Positions 8,881 through 19,442 are shown, counted from the first letter of the stretch. The stretch is 64,000 nucleotides of DNA from Pseudoalteromonas sp. R3 (GCF_004014715.1 NZ_CP034835.1:3968001-4032000); one strand, 5' to 3'. Notes: generated from the letters alone by a model not told the origin. Made by a program: numbers and translations.

Positions 8881-10182
8881 CTATTTCCAGCTTCTCATCT
8901 TGTGGCCTTTTAAGGCATAGAAAAGAATAAACAGATAGCTGGGTAGCATTAAACTGTAAGCGCCCTGAGCACCAAGCCCAGCAACGTTTCCAACACCAAT
9001 CAACAGAGGCCCTAGCGCGCCACCTGCAATACCCATGATTAACAGGCCAGATGCTGTGCCCGTTAAACGCCCTAAACCATCGAGCGCCAGAGGCCAAATA
9101 GCAGGCCAAACCATGGCATTAGCAAACCCTAGCAGAGCAATACACAGGAGTGGATCTGGCAACTGAGGACCGCCAAAGGGTACAAGCAAAATATTTGCCA
9201 GGGCTGTCGATTCATTGTCCCCTAAAACTACAGCAAAAACGGTAACAATACCAGCAATTGCAGACATGACGAGTGCATTTTGTTGCGACATAAAACGTGG
9301 AATTAATGCAATACCAATTGCATAACCAATCAGCATACAACCCATTGTGTAAGAAGTCATGACCGAGTAATCGGCAATTCCTAACTGTAAAGCATAAGAA
9401 CCAATGGTATCAGCTGCAATCACTTCTACAGCAACATACAGTGCTATACCAATCACCCCTAATGCCAGGTGAGGATGACTCAAAGCTTCCTTAACTTCAC
9501 CCTTACTGGTTTGCCCTTCTTCTTCAAAGACCAAATCAGGCAATGGAGAAAACTTGGCAAATGCCGCAAACAGGAATATCAAACCCGCAATAGCCAGGTA
9601 AGGTGCGATCAAGCTATTAGCCATCATATCTTTTTGGGCCTGGCTAAGAGATTCTCCTTCATTCACCACTCCACTAACAACCACAGCAGCAAATACAATG
9701 GGGACTATTACGCCAGCAGATTTGTTCAGCAAGCCCATGATACAAACACGGACCGCAGCCGAACGCTCAGACCCCATTTTAACAACGTACGGATTGACAG
9801 CAGTCTGAAGGACAGTCTGTCCAACTCCTATCATTAACTGTGCAAACAAAAAGATTTCAATCATTTGCATTTTAGCAGCCGGGATATACATCAACGCAGA
9901 AAGCGCCATGACAGCACACCCTATCGCCATGCCATTTTTGTATCCAACTCGTTTTATCAGCATGGCTGAGGGGATACCAGCAACCGTTACTGCGATGTAA
10001 AATGAGGAAATAATGAAAGAGGCCTGTAGCGGGCTCAGTTCCAGCATTTGCTGAAGAAACGGCGTGATTGCGCCATTCAACCAGGTGATACAACCCAATA
10101 TAAAGAACATTGAGCCGGCAAGTGTCATCGGTAACCAGACACTTTGCTTTTCGAGGTCATCTTTTTCCACTGTCGCTTCCAT
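8881..10182 (-). CDS. nagP: Sugar MFS transporter, FucP/NagP type (probable GlcNAc permease)
   Basis: A 433-residue permease with twelve hydrophobic segments that fits the FucP branch of the major facilitator superfamily. The N-terminal segment FILGCITWLNGAITPFLQQMLELSP closely resembles the FucP helix-1 pattern, and internal P-x-N-P-Y (AVNPYVVKMG) and NAMVWPAIWPLALDGLG motifs are typical of NagP/FucP proteins. In Alteromonadales NagP imports N-acetylglucosamine by proton symport. The adjacent GH20 hexosaminidase and the shared operator-like palindromes upstream of both genes favour GlcNAc over fucose as substrate. Substrate is inferred from context. Confidence 0.8.
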   Translation of the reverse strand: MEATVEKDDLEKQSVWLPMTLAGSMFFILGCITWLNGAITPFLQQMLELSPLQASFIISSFYIAVTVAGIPSAMLIKRVGYKNGMAIGCAVMALSALMYIPAAKMQMIEIFLFAQLMIGVGQTVLQTAVNPYVVKMGSERSAAVRVCIMGLLNKSAGVIVPIVFAAVVVSGVVNEGESLSQAQKDMMANSLIAPYLAIAGLIFLFAAFAKFSPLPDLVFEEEGQTSKGEVKEALSHPHLALGVIGIALYVAVEVIAADTIGSYALQLGIADYSVMTSYTMGCMLIGYAIGIALIPRFMSQQNALVMSAIAGIVTVFAVVLGDNESTALANILLVPFGGPQLPDPLLCIALLGFANAMVWPAIWPLALDGLGRLTGTASGLLIMGIAGGALGPLLIGVGNVAGLGAQGAYSLMLPSYLFILFYALKGHKMRSWK

Positions 10183-10319
10183 AAAACTCTTCTTGTTGCT
10201 AATTAAGATTAATACAGGTCGGATTAAAACGAATTAAAAGTAATCCGGATTATTATATTCTGTGCTATCTGCCTTTATGAACGCATCCTCAAACCGGTGG
10301 TTCAACTATCTAAAATCAA

Positions 10320-10338
10320 AATGACAGCGCTGACATTT
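10320..10338. promoter_or_regulatory. NagR-type operator upstream of nagP
   Basis: AATGACAGCGCTGACATTT is a near-perfect palindrome centred on GCGC, about 140 bp upstream of the transporter start. A matching site lies at 13095. It resembles the LacI-family NagR operator of GlcNAc regulons in Alteromonadales. No nagR gene is in the window. Confidence 0.7.
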
Positions 10339-10441
10339 AACTTTACGTTAAAATTTGGCCTTTTTCTAGTTAGTTTTGTAATCAAATGTCTTCAATCTGG
10401 GGAAAGCACTTGGCCTTCCCCGAGATGACGTCGCCAGGTGA

Positions 10442-13027
10442 CTAGTCTAACTCAGTGGTGCGGCTAAACTTTTTATCGCCTAAACGGGTACGTAATAATA
10501 TGCTACCGGGCTGGCTAACACTCATCGGAGCTGTGTAAGTTTGCCAGTTATTGCCATTATCAAGGCTCACTTCAATAGTTGAGTACGGGAATGCACTGTT
10601 TGCATAAAGCTGACCATCAATGATTTTAGCGCCCGGCACCGGGAGATTCATATTAACACCGGCCTTGTCCAGCTTAGTCAGTTCTTTTAATGCCAGTGCT
10701 CCGGAAAAACCATACCAGTCCTGAGCGAAGCGTTTCTTATCAAGGCGCTCCCCTTCCCAACCCGCTTTATGCCAGGCACGCTCAGCCATGGCAAGTAAGC
10801 GTGGAAAGACCATCGCCTGCATCTGGTCTTCAGTGCGAATCGTTTCACTCCAGACCTGCCCCTGAATACCGAGAATATTTTCCGGCTTTTCAAGCTCGGG
10901 TAGCGGACGCCCAACCAGGGCTTCTAAGTTTTCAATGACCTCTCCACTGCGGGTAAAATCAGCGTTGGCGTAGACATCATCAGGCATGTAACTGAAAGTC
11001 TTCTTGCTGTCCGTGTAGCGGGCTGCCCAATAGTAACCGCGTTCAGCCGGGTGTGGCTCATAAGGGTGGTCAAAGTACAAGTGCGTACCATGAGACAGCA
11101 CTACCTGGTAGCCATCATTGGCAAGTCGATGCGCCCTGTCAGCGACGCCCCACTCCCAGATATTATCCCAGACATTGGCGGTAAAGACCTCATTGGGAAA
11201 TGCATCGCGGTTAAACGGGTTGACCTTGTCATACATCAGGCCATCTTCCCACGCGCCCGGTGCAATTCCTCGTTTTGCCAGTAAAGTTGCAACTCGCTGG
11301 GTAAAATAGGGTTTGAGGTCGGTCGGACCAGCAATGCCATTGTTAGGATCGGCAAATAATGCCTGACACACGGGCGAGTCTACCCAGGAGCCAGCCCCAA
11401 CTTCGTCACCACCAAAATGCAGATTTGTAAGGCGCGTGCCGGCTTCACGATACATACCTTGCAACTCATAGGTGACCTTTTCAATAAATGCATAAGTCGA
11501 GTCCTGACAGACGTTCATAGAGTTATCGGTATAATTCTGTACTGTGATGTACTTTGAGGTGTCTTGAGGATCGCTGAGCAGATAAGCTTTTGCCTGTTCC
11601 GGTTTGCCCGCTTCCATCAGAGTATGATAGCGCGCTTCCATTGCCTTGATAGATGCACGGGCATGGCCCGGACCTTCGATCTCAGGAATGATCTGAACAT
11701 GACGCGCCTTGGCAAACTTGAGTAGTTCAACAAATTCATCCCGGGTCAGATACCCATTGCCCGATCCCGATTTATGCGGGCCAGTACCAAGCTGAGTCAG
11801 TAAACACTCTCGCTCCTGTAAGTCAAAGCAGCGATAGCCGCCAATATCCGTCAGCTCTGGTAAGCCAGGGATCTCAAGTCGCCAGCCTTCATCTTCAGAA
11901 AAGTGCCAGTGAAACTTGTTCAGTTTGTAACGGCCCATCTGCTCGACCAATTTGAACAGCGCCTCTTTGCCATGATAGTTACGGCCGTTGTCATAGTGCA
12001 TGCCACGCCAGCCAAAACGCGGGGCATCTTTAATCTCTACATTAGGCACCTGTATCTGGCCTTGTTGATCGGCCGGAAATAGCGCGAGCAAACTCTGAAT
12101 ACCGTAAAACACCCCGGCATTGTCATGGCCGGTGATCACAATTTTATCGTCGTCTACTTCCAGCTGATAGCCCTCACTGCCGAGGTCGGTCAGGTCCGCT
12201 ACTTGCAGATAGATTGTTCTGGTTTTGCCGGCACTGATATGATCCGGTTGTGCTTCCAATGTCAGACCATAATCGGCCAAATCTTCCTGAAATACGGCGG
12301 CTTCACTTTTTAATCTGCCCGCATAACGGATCTGCCACTGACTGGACAAGTTTGCATAGCCTCGGTTGAAATCAACATCCATCGGCTTCGGGATAATACG
12401 TTTCAGCGCGTCTTCGCGAGACAGCTTACCGGTCTGCTGGTTTTGCTCATAACGCCATGCCGCGGTCGCGCGAGGAGATAAGTCTTTTGGTTCGGCGTGA
12501 CGATCCAGTTGGTTATCACGCACAATCGGTGCGACAAAGTCCAGCATGTTTTCGCTGTCTGTATTGGCGAACACGGCCGGTTTGGTATTACCACTGACCA
12601 TAAATGCCCGAGGCATAAAATCTGTATAAGCGGCTATCCATGCGGCGGCCTCATAAGGAATGGTCAACGTTTCGCCAGGCTTTAACCCGGCAAAATCCTT
12701 AGTTGGCACCAAACGGTGTAAGTCGCCATTCACATGCTCAAACTTCAATCCACTTGCCTGCTCAGTGGCCACTTTTCGGATTGAATGAAAGTAGATCTGC
12801 CAGTCGCTTTCGCCAGCTGGTAGCGCTATCTTTGAGTTATTTTGTAAGGTGATAGAAGCCAGAAAGCTGCTGCTGCCATTGTGATGATTGCTTTCTACCG
12901 CAAATGTAAAGGTGGTGTTGTCAGTAAAGGTTTGCAGTTGCGAACTATCCCAGGCAGCTTTTGCCATCATCGGGACTAAAAGCGTGGCCGCGATGGCCCG
13001 GGTGAGCAGTTTTTTCTGTATTTTCAT
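10442..13027 (-). CDS. Beta-N-acetylhexosaminidase, GH20
   Basis: An 861-residue exported glycosidase with signal peptide (1-24, ending MAKAA). It has an N-terminal carbohydrate-binding CHB_HEX domain (about 25-180), a GH20b alpha/beta domain, and the catalytic TIM barrel from about 320 (FGWRGMHYDNGRNYHG). The barrel carries the acid/base D-E pair in HFGGDEVG near residue 543 and DNIWEWG. A C-terminal CHB_HEX_C beta domain closes the protein. The enzyme removes terminal GlcNAc from chitin oligosaccharides by substrate-assisted catalysis. It belongs to the same GlcNAc-use module as the transporter 259 bp downstream and has the same type of operator 68 bp upstream of its start. Confidence 0.95.
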   Translation of the reverse strand: MKIQKKLLTRAIAATLLVPMMAKAAWDSSQLQTFTDNTTFTFAVESNHHNGSSSFLASITLQNNSKIALPAGESDWQIYFHSIRKVATEQASGLKFEHVNGDLHRLVPTKDFAGLKPGETLTIPYEAAAWIAAYTDFMPRAFMVSGNTKPAVFANTDSENMLDFVAPIVRDNQLDRHAEPKDLSPRATAAWRYEQNQQTGKLSREDALKRIIPKPMDVDFNRGYANLSSQWQIRYAGRLKSEAAVFQEDLADYGLTLEAQPDHISAGKTRTIYLQVADLTDLGSEGYQLEVDDDKIVITGHDNAGVFYGIQSLLALFPADQQGQIQVPNVEIKDAPRFGWRGMHYDNGRNYHGKEALFKLVEQMGRYKLNKFHWHFSEDEGWRLEIPGLPELTDIGGYRCFDLQERECLLTQLGTGPHKSGSGNGYLTRDEFVELLKFAKARHVQIIPEIEGPGHARASIKAMEARYHTLMEAGKPEQAKAYLLSDPQDTSKYITVQNYTDNSMNVCQDSTYAFIEKVTYELQGMYREAGTRLTNLHFGGDEVGAGSWVDSPVCQALFADPNNGIAGPTDLKPYFTQRVATLLAKRGIAPGAWEDGLMYDKVNPFNRDAFPNEVFTANVWDNIWEWGVADRAHRLANDGYQVVLSHGTHLYFDHPYEPHPAERGYYWAARYTDSKKTFSYMPDDVYANADFTRSGEVIENLEALVGRPLPELEKPENILGIQGQVWSETIRTEDQMQAMVFPRLLAMAERAWHKAGWEGERLDKKRFAQDWYGFSGALALKELTKLDKAGVNMNLPVPGAKIIDGQLYANSAFPYSTIEVSLDNGNNWQTYTAPMSVSQPGSILLRTRLGDKKFSRTTELD

Positions 13028-13094
13028 TCCGGCTCCTTAACCTGCGCTGAGCGCAAACTTCAAATTGTTGTAAATACCATCATATAGAAGAAAA

Positions 13095-13113
13095 AATGAC
13101 AGCGCTATCAATT
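13095..13113. promoter_or_regulatory. NagR-type operator upstream of the hexosaminidase
   Basis: AATGACAGCGCTATCAATT shares the core ATGACAGCGCT with the site at 10320 and is palindromic around GCGC. It lies 68-86 bp upstream of the hexosaminidase ATG, consistent with repression at the promoter. Confidence 0.7.
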
Positions 13114-13159
13114 TTTCCTTACAAGATCTCTATCGTCTTTTTTATCAGATAGTTAATAC

Positions 13160-13184
13160 AAAAAAGCCGCCAGTGACTGGCGGC
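13160..13184 (-). terminator. Terminator of the M13 peptidase gene
   Basis: The minus strand reads GCCGCCAG-TCA-CTGGCGGC followed by a run of T, an eight-base-pair GC-rich stem. It lies 19 bases beyond the stop codon at 13203. Confidence 0.88.
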
Positions 13185-13202
13185 CATGATAGCAGTAAAC
13201 AC

Positions 13203-15272
13203 TTACCAGATTTTGACCCGCTCTTGCGGTTTAAGATACATTTTGTCGCCTTCTTTGACATCAAACGCATCGTAAAACGCTGGCATATTGGGCAGTACAC
13301 CAATAACACGATAGTGACTCGGTGAGTGCGAATCTGTCATCAAACGATTACGCAGCTCTTCATCACGGTAGTTTCGGCGCCAGATCTGCGCCCATCCCAT
13401 GAAGAAGCGTTGCTCACCAGTATAACCATCGATTACCGGGGCCGGTTTGCCTTGCAGAGACAGCTGATACGCCTTAAGCGCCACACTTAAACCGCCAAGG
13501 TCACCAATGTTTTCGCCTAATGTTAGCTCACCGTTTACATTGGCATCTTCAAAAGGCTGATACTGGTTATATTGCTCAACCAGCTTTTGGCTGCGCGCCT
13601 GAAACTGAGCCAGATCTTGCTCACTCCACCAGTTGCGTAAGTTGCCATCGCCATCATACTTAGCACCCTGATCGTCAAATCCATGGCCCAGTTCATGACC
13701 TATGACGGCACCAATAGCACCATAGTTAACGGCATCATCGGCTTCCAGGTTAAAGAAAGGCGGCTGGAGGATAGCTGCAGGGAAAACAATTTCGTTATTG
13801 ACTGGGTTGTAGTAAGCATTGACTGTCTGTGGCGTCATAAACCATTCGCTGCGGTCAACTGGCTTGTCAACTTTGCCGACCATGTCCTGATAGGCCCACT
13901 CATTGTAGCGAACATAGTTGCCAACCAGATCATCGGCACTGATCTCTAACCCTGAATAGTCTCGCCACTTGTCCGGATAACCAATCTTAGGTGTGAACTT
14001 GCTGAGTTTAACCTTAGCAGCCTGCTTGGTTTCTGCGCTCATCCACTCCAATTCATTGATTGACTGCTCAAACCCTTTGATCAAGTTATCTACCAGCTCA
14101 CCCATGCGAGCTTTGGCTTCTGGCGGAAAATACTCTTTAACATAGATCTTACCCAACAGCTCGCCCAGCACATCATTACTGGCGTTCACGGCCTTTTTCC
14201 ATACCGGTGCCTGCTCTTCCAGCCCGCGCAATGTCTTGCCGTAGAAGTTAAACTTCAGATCTACCGCCGTTTTGTGCAGCAGCTGTGCATAATCACTGGC
14301 AAAGTGAAAGGTCAGATAATCGCGCCAGGCAGCCACATCTGTTTTACCAATTAGGTCTGATAACCCTTGCAGGTAGCTAGGCTGAGTCACGACTAGCTCA
14401 TTCGTAGTCAGGCCAAACGCTTTCAGATAAGCCGCCATGTCGAAATGTGGCAACTGTGCATTGAGCGTATCAACCTGAAATTTATTGTAGGTTTTATCCG
14501 CATCGCGACTTTCAACCCGTGACCACTGTATTTCAGCCATCGCAGTTTCAAGTGCCATGATATGCTTCGCCGCCTGCTCTGCACGAGGTTGATCATAGCC
14601 CATCACCTGCATCAGACGCTCAATATATTGACTATATTCAGCACGAATTCGTGTGAACTTTTCCGTATCCTGAAGGTAAAAATCCCGGTCCGGCAGCCCT
14701 AAACCCGATTGCCATAAATAAAGCGTATTCATGGTGGAGTTTTTGGCATCATTATTCGCATACCAGCTCAATGGGGTTGTACCGCCCTGGAATAAGGCAC
14801 GAGCAAATAACGCAGGCAGCTCAGATTTACTTTGTAATGCCTGAAAAGGGGCGAGGTAAGATTGCAGTGGTGTAGTGCCTAATTCTTCACGTGCCAATTC
14901 ATCGGTGTAGCTGCGATAGAAATCACCCAGTTTGGCCTCGTCTGAACCAGGCTTGGCTTGATCGTTACTGGCTGCCTGCTCCAGGGTTTTACGCAACGCT
15001 TTTTGTGATGCGTCGTACAGCTCAGTAAACGAACCATAATTTGACTTGTCCGCCGGTATTTCAGTGCGTGCTAACCACTTACCGTTCACATGGTAATAGA
15101 AATCATCCTGTGCCCGTACGGCACTATCGATATTGTCCAGTGCTACCCCAGAGTTCAGAGTACTCTTTGCTTGCATCACTTCGGCTTGCGAGTCTGTATT
15201 CACCTGGTCGCTGCACCCTGTCAGACCCAGCGCAACCGCAACCGCTGCGGCAATGACTGCTATTTTTTTCAT
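13203..15272 (-). CDS. M13 family zinc metalloendopeptidase lipoprotein (PepO/neprilysin type)
   Basis: A 689-residue protein with a lipoprotein signal ending in the lipobox LTGC (cysteine 20), so it is anchored in an envelope membrane and faces the periplasm or outside. The C-terminal catalytic half carries the substrate-binding NAYYNP segment, the zinc motif HELGH near 522-526 within VIGHELGHGFDDQGA, and the third ligand and Asp of GENIGDLGG. The tail MYLKPQERVKIW matches the M13 end. Family members cut peptides of less than about 40 residues. It is monocistronic, flanked by its own terminator and the mutT gene. Confidence 0.94.
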   Translation of the reverse strand: MKKIAVIAAAVAVALGLTGCSDQVNTDSQAEVMQAKSTLNSGVALDNIDSAVRAQDDFYYHVNGKWLARTEIPADKSNYGSFTELYDASQKALRKTLEQAASNDQAKPGSDEAKLGDFYRSYTDELAREELGTTPLQSYLAPFQALQSKSELPALFARALFQGGTTPLSWYANNDAKNSTMNTLYLWQSGLGLPDRDFYLQDTEKFTRIRAEYSQYIERLMQVMGYDQPRAEQAAKHIMALETAMAEIQWSRVESRDADKTYNKFQVDTLNAQLPHFDMAAYLKAFGLTTNELVVTQPSYLQGLSDLIGKTDVAAWRDYLTFHFASDYAQLLHKTAVDLKFNFYGKTLRGLEEQAPVWKKAVNASNDVLGELLGKIYVKEYFPPEAKARMGELVDNLIKGFEQSINELEWMSAETKQAAKVKLSKFTPKIGYPDKWRDYSGLEISADDLVGNYVRYNEWAYQDMVGKVDKPVDRSEWFMTPQTVNAYYNPVNNEIVFPAAILQPPFFNLEADDAVNYGAIGAVIGHELGHGFDDQGAKYDGDGNLRNWWSEQDLAQFQARSQKLVEQYNQYQPFEDANVNGELTLGENIGDLGGLSVALKAYQLSLQGKPAPVIDGYTGEQRFFMGWAQIWRRNYRDEELRNRLMTDSHSPSHYRVIGVLPNMPAFYDAFDVKEGDKMYLKPQERVKIW

Positions 15273-15312
15273 TTTTATAATCCTTACTAGTAAATTTGCT
15301 CAACGATCGCTG

Positions 15313-15720
15313 TTACTGCTGCACATCATATTGTTGCGCCAGTGCGTCAAGAATAGCCACATTGGCTGCGGGAAAAGCCAGCTGCTTTAATCCACTCCAG
15401 CTAACCCACTGGCTGGGTTGCCCCTCTAACCCTGTTGCTTGTCCCGAAAAATCTTCGACCTTATGCACTTCCAGTTTAACCTGTTTGTCGCCATAGTCAT
15501 GTTCAATTGTCAGTAAATGTTCAGAACCATGGACATCAATACCAATTTCTTCTTTCAACTCTCTGGCCAATGCCTGAGTCACGCTTTCCTGCGCTTCAAT
15601 TTTGCCACCGGGAAACTCCCATAAGCCGCCCTGATGTTGCTCCTTAGCCCGCTTACATACAAAAAACTGTGCATCCCGAATAATGACACCCACAGCTACA
15701 TTCACCACTTTTTTCGTCAT
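15313..15720 (-). CDS. mutT: 8-oxo-dGTP diphosphatase MutT
   Basis: A Nudix hydrolase of 135 residues. The chosen ATG at 15720 (MTKKVVNVAVGVI) is preferred over an upstream start at 15765, because that start would place codons inside the secA terminator hairpin. The Nudix box GGKIEAQESVTQALARELKE, continuing EIG, matches GX5EX7REUXEEXGU. The enzyme hydrolyses 8-oxo-dGTP to the monophosphate and so removes a mutagenic precursor. Its position directly after secA is the usual gammaproteobacterial order. Confidence 0.93.
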   Translation of the reverse strand: MTKKVVNVAVGVIIRDAQFFVCKRAKEQHQGGLWEFPGGKIEAQESVTQALARELKEEIGIDVHGSEHLLTIEHDYGDKQVKLEVHKVEDFSGQATGLEGQPSQWVSWSGLKQLAFPAANVAILDALAQQYDVQQ

Positions 15721-15751
15721 ATCTAACTCAAATAATCTGTTTTTCTGAGAT

Positions 15752-15778
15752 AAAAAAAGCGACACAAGGTCGCTTTTT
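15752..15778 (-). terminator. Terminator between secA and mutT
   Basis: GCGAC/GTCGC stem with a five-base loop, flanked by A7 and T5 tracts, lies 17 bases after the secA stop. On the minus strand it reads as a classical intrinsic terminator, so mutT transcription depends on readthrough or its own promoter. Confidence 0.85.
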
Positions 15779-15794
15779 CTTCATGTTGCTCAAC

Positions 15795-18503
15795 TTAGGA
15801 TAGTTTACCGCAACACTGCTTATATTTTTTGCCTGACTTACACGGGCATGGCTCATTACGGCCAACTTTAGGCTCAGTGCGCGCCGCTACCGCAGCACCT
15901 TGAGGCGCTTCTCCACCAACCGGTGCAGATTCTTCATGCTGATACTGGCGCGGAGCCTGCTCGCTGCGACGATGTTGCTCTTCTACTTTTTCAACATCTT
16001 CTTCAGCACGTACCTGCACTTTACTCAGTACACCAACCACGTCCACTTTAAGGTTTTCAAGCATTTCCGAGAACAGCTCAAACGACTCTCGCTTGTATTC
16101 CTGTTTCGGGTTTTTCTGTGCATAACCACGCAGGTGAATCCCCTGGCGTAAGTGGTCCATTGCAGCAAGGTGATCTTTCCAATGCTGATCCAGACTTTGC
16201 AGCATAACCGCCTTTTCGAACTGACGCAGTACCTGAGCACCCACCATCTCTTCTTTTTGCTTGTAAGCCGTCTCAATCTCCTCGCCGATACGCTCACGCA
16301 AACGCTCTTCGTATAGTTTATTATCTTCCTCAAGCCATTTGGCAATCGGTAATTCAACCATAAAGTCGTTCTTCAGACGTTCTTCGAGGCCAGGGATATC
16401 CCACATTTCTGCCAGACTCTGCGGTGGAATGTATTGATCAATGGCAGCATTGATCACATCGCCACGGATAGCAGAAATAGTTTCTGAAATGTCGCCCTCT
16501 TCCAATAGCTCGTTACGCTGCTCATACACGACGCGGCGCTGGTCGTTAGCCACATCATCGTATTCAAGTAACTGCTTACGAATATCAAAGTTACGTGCTT
16601 CTACTTTACGCTGCGCATTTTCAATGGCACGGTTAACCCAAGGGTGCTCAATCGCTTCGCCGCGTTGCATACCGAGTTTACGCATCATATTGGTCATGCG
16701 TTCACCAGCGAAAATACGCATTAGCGCATCGTCCATTGACAAGTAGAAACGGCTTGAACCCGCATCCCCCTGACGACCTGAACGACCGCGTAGCTGATTA
16801 TCGATACGACGAGATTCATGACGTTCAGTACCGATAATATGCAGACCACCCGCTTCTAGTACATCATCATGGCGTTTCTGCCACTGCGCTTTAATTTCAT
16901 CAATCTGCGCATCGCTTGGGTTGTCCAGCTTAGACACGTCATTCTGCCAGTTACCACCCAGCATAATGTCCGTACCACGACCTGCCATGTTAGTGGCAAT
17001 CGTCACTTTACCCGGTAAGCCTGCATCTGCAATGATATCCGCTTCCTGAGCGTGGAATTTCGCATTCAGTACATTGTGCTCAATTTTTTCTTTGCGCAGG
17101 AAGTGTGACAAATACTCTGAGCTTTCGATTGAAATGGTACCCACCAGTACTGGCTGACCGCGTTTTTGACAGTCGCGGATATCGGCCAGAATGGCTTCAA
17201 ATTTTTCGTCCTGGGTCAGATAAACCAGATCGGCACGATCATCACGGATCATCGGTTTGTTGGTCGGAATAACCACGGTATCCAGTCCGTAGATTGACTG
17301 AAATTCAAACGCCTCGGTATCGGCAGTACCTGTCATCCCCGCCAGTTTGTCGTACAAACGGAAATAGTTCTGGAAGGTGATGGAGGCCAGCGTCTGGTTT
17401 TCATTCTGAATGCGGACATTTTCTTTGGCTTCCACCGCCTGGTGCAGGCCTTCTGACCAGCGACGCCCTTCCATCGTACGACCCGTGTGCTCATCAACAA
17501 TGATGACTTCATTGTCTTTGACAACATAGTCGACATCTTTCTGATATAGCTTGTGTGCACGCAGTGCTGCATAAACGTGGCTCAGCAGGGTAATGTTACC
17601 CGCTGAATAAAGTGAATCGCCTTCTTCAATCAGGCCATTTTTAACTAACAACTCTTCAACTTTAACCTGACCACGCTCGGTCAGGTGCACTTGCTTGCTC
17701 TTTTCGTCGAGCGTGAAGTCGCCATCGCCTTCAACCCCTTCTTCGTCTTCTTTCTCCTGCAGGATCAGCTCAGGTACTATAGTATTGATCTTAGTGTATA
17801 GCTCGGAGCTGTCTTCTGCCGGACCAGAAATAATAAGAGGTGTACGGGCTTCATCAATCAGAATGGAGTCGACTTCATCCACGACAGCATAATGCAATGG
17901 ACGCTGAACACGTTCTTCAATACTGAACGCCATATTGTCGCGCAAATAGTCAAATCCGAATTCGTTGTTGGTACCATAAGTGATATCGGCTGCGTAAGCT
18001 TCTTTTTTCTGAGCAGGCATCATGCCCGGCACGTTACAACCAACGGTGAGGCCCAAAAACTCAAACAGTGGGCGGTTATTTTCGGCATCACGCTTCGCAA
18101 GGTAGTCGTTCACGGTGATCACGTGCACACCTTTGCCTGTCAAACCATTTAAGTAAGCCGGAAGTGTCGCGGTCAGAGTTTTACCTTCACCGGTACGCAT
18201 TTCAGAAATACGGCCCTGATGCAGGACAATACCACCGATCATTTGTACGTCAAAGTGACGCATTCCAAACACCCGTGTCGATGCTTCACGCACTGTGGCA
18301 AAAGCTTCCGGCAGCATGTCATCCAGGCTGGTACCTTGCTCAAATCTTTGTCTGAATTCCGCGGTTTTAGCTTGCAGTTCTTCGTCTGATAGCGCCTTAT
18401 ATTGTTCTTCTAGGGCATTGATCAGGGCGACCGATTTTCTCAGATTTTTAATCATTCGGTCGTTGCGGCTACCAAAAATCTTGGTAAAAATTTTCGTTAT
18501 CAT
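15795..18503 (-). CDS. secA: Preprotein translocase ATPase SecA
   Basis: A 902-residue motor that drives unfolded preproteins through SecYEG. It shows Walker A in [13 protein letters not shown] (about residues 102-114), [19 protein letters not shown], helicase motif [10 protein letters not shown], and [14 protein letters not shown] with the [11 protein letters not shown] motif VI. The C-terminal zinc finger [20 protein letters not shown], which binds SecB and ribosomes, is intact. Length matches E. coli SecA (901). No SecM-like arrest peptide gene precedes it; dciA stands upstream in the opposite direction. Confidence 0.98.
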   Translation of the reverse strand: MITKIFTKIFGSRNDRMIKNLRKSVALINALEEQYKALSDEELQAKTAEFRQRFEQGTSLDDMLPEAFATVREASTRVFGMRHFDVQMIGGIVLHQGRISEMRTGEGKTLTATLPAYLNGLTGKGVHVITVNDYLAKRDAENNRPLFEFLGLTVGCNVPGMMPAQKKEAYAADITYGTNNEFGFDYLRDNMAFSIEERVQRPLHYAVVDEVDSILIDEARTPLIISGPAEDSSELYTKINTIVPELILQEKEDEEGVEGDGDFTLDEKSKQVHLTERGQVKVEELLVKNGLIEEGDSLYSAGNITLLSHVYAALRAHKLYQKDVDYVVKDNEVIIVDEHTGRTMEGRRWSEGLHQAVEAKENVRIQNENQTLASITFQNYFRLYDKLAGMTGTADTEAFEFQSIYGLDTVVIPTNKPMIRDDRADLVYLTQDEKFEAILADIRDCQKRGQPVLVGTISIESSEYLSHFLRKEKIEHNVLNAKFHAQEADIIADAGLPGKVTIATNMAGRGTDIMLGGNWQNDVSKLDNPSDAQIDEIKAQWQKRHDDVLEAGGLHIIGTERHESRRIDNQLRGRSGRQGDAGSSRFYLSMDDALMRIFAGERMTNMMRKLGMQRGEAIEHPWVNRAIENAQRKVEARNFDIRKQLLEYDDVANDQRRVVYEQRNELLEEGDISETISAIRGDVINAAIDQYIPPQSLAEMWDIPGLEERLKNDFMVELPIAKWLEEDNKLYEERLRERIGEEIETAYKQKEEMVGAQVLRQFEKAVMLQSLDQHWKDHLAAMDHLRQGIHLRGYAQKNPKQEYKRESFELFSEMLENLKVDVVGVLSKVQVRAEEDVEKVEEQHRRSEQAPRQYQHEESAPVGGEAPQGAAVAARTEPKVGRNEPCPCKSGKKYKQCCGKLS

Positions 18504-18921
18504 GTTTAAACCATTTCACTCATCTATTTGCGAGCACCTATATGGGTAACGCGGTTGTCACGCTCGCTCGTCCTGTTGGCGACAAAGTCGGACCTTGCTG
18601 TGTGCCGGGTTAAATTTGTGCCCTATCATACCAGACTATGCGCGTCTGCAAACCATCAAAAAGTAATCTGTTCCTATTTAATCATACAAGGCAGGGAAAC
18701 ACACCCGAACCACTTAATGGCAGCTGGTGATATCGACTTCCAAATACAGAAAGTAGGTAAGGTTTTTGACGTACTGCTCCTATATATTGAGGCAATAGAT
18801 GCGTATTTCAAGCATAATCTGTTTCGTGTACACGTGTCTACTATCTGTCACGGTATGCACACGTTATACTTGTACATGAAAGAGCGAAACACCAGTAAGG
18901 TAGGCGTTGTGGGTGGGTATT
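18504..18921. other. Divergent intergenic region between secA and dciA
   Basis: About 420 bases that must hold the promoters of both genes. A short inverted repeat GCGAGC/GCTCGC (about 18530-18570) lies in the secA leader and could form a weak hairpin. No SecM-type reading frame with an arrest motif was seen. I could not assign -10/-35 elements with confidence. Confidence 0.4.
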
Positions 18922-19407
18922 ATGAGTAAAAATCGGTTTGACCCCAAGCCGCTTGGCGAGCTGGCCGGTGGCTGGTCAGATAAACTAAGTGGCTACATGC
19001 AAAAAGCGCAGGGGATCACTGAGCTGCAGCAGCCTCTGCAAAACGCATTGGGCCCTGTTCTTAGTAAAAAGTGTCGTGTTGCCAACTATCAGGAAGGGAC
19101 TTTATATGTTGAGGCCGCTTCGGCGACATTAGCAACTCGGTTAAATTACCTGAAAATGGAAATCCTCAGTAGCTTCCGCGCGGCAGGCTACCATGACTGT
19201 TGCCAGGTTAAAATTGGTACTAACCCCGAAGCACAACAGCGGCTCACCAAACCTCAGAATCAGATTAAGACACCAAATTCGAGCTATTCAGGGCGTCAAA
19301 TGAGCGAACAAACTGCAGGTGATTTAATGGCACTCGCAGAACATGCTCCAGCCGGGCTCAAAGAAAAACTACTGCGACTGGCAAAACATGGCAGGCAAAA
19401 AAAATGA
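18922..19407 (+). CDS. dciA: DUF721 protein, DciA-type helicase loader
   Basis: A 161-residue protein starting MSKNRFDPKPLGELAGG at the ATG 18922. The N-terminal 100 residues form the DUF721 fold (KH-like), with the typical VLSKKCRVANYQEGTLYVEAASATLATRLNYLKMEIL stretch. The C-terminal part is basic and probably flexible. DciA loads the replicative helicase DnaB in bacteria that lack DnaC. Its place between lpxC and secA, on the opposite strand, is common in Vibrio and Alteromonadales. The role follows from the family; no direct motif proves it. Confidence 0.82.
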   Translation: MSKNRFDPKPLGELAGGWSDKLSGYMQKAQGITELQQPLQNALGPVLSKKCRVANYQEGTLYVEAASATLATRLNYLKMEILSSFRAAGYHDCCQVKIGTNPEAQQRLTKPQNQIKTPNSSYSGRQMSEQTAGDLMALAEHAPAGLKEKLLRLAKHGRQKK

Positions 19408-19426
19408 CGCACTCAGCGTCATTTTT
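19401..19426. terminator. Bidirectional terminator between convergent dciA and lpxC
   Basis: AAATGACGC-ACTCA-GCGTCATTT with A tract before and T tract after. The dciA stop codon (19405-19407) lies inside the left arm, so the same hairpin serves both genes. Confidence 0.85.
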
Positions 19427-19442
19427 CATCTAATACTTTTAT

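Noticed and set aside
8714..9109. Open frame overlapping the 3' end of nagP
   Set aside because: It runs antiparallel in codon phase to a clear MFS gene, spans its terminator and has no family features.
18528..18929. Plus-strand open frame upstream of dciA, considered as a SecM-like leader
   Set aside because: No arrest motif, wrong strand for secA and atypical composition; treated as non-coding.
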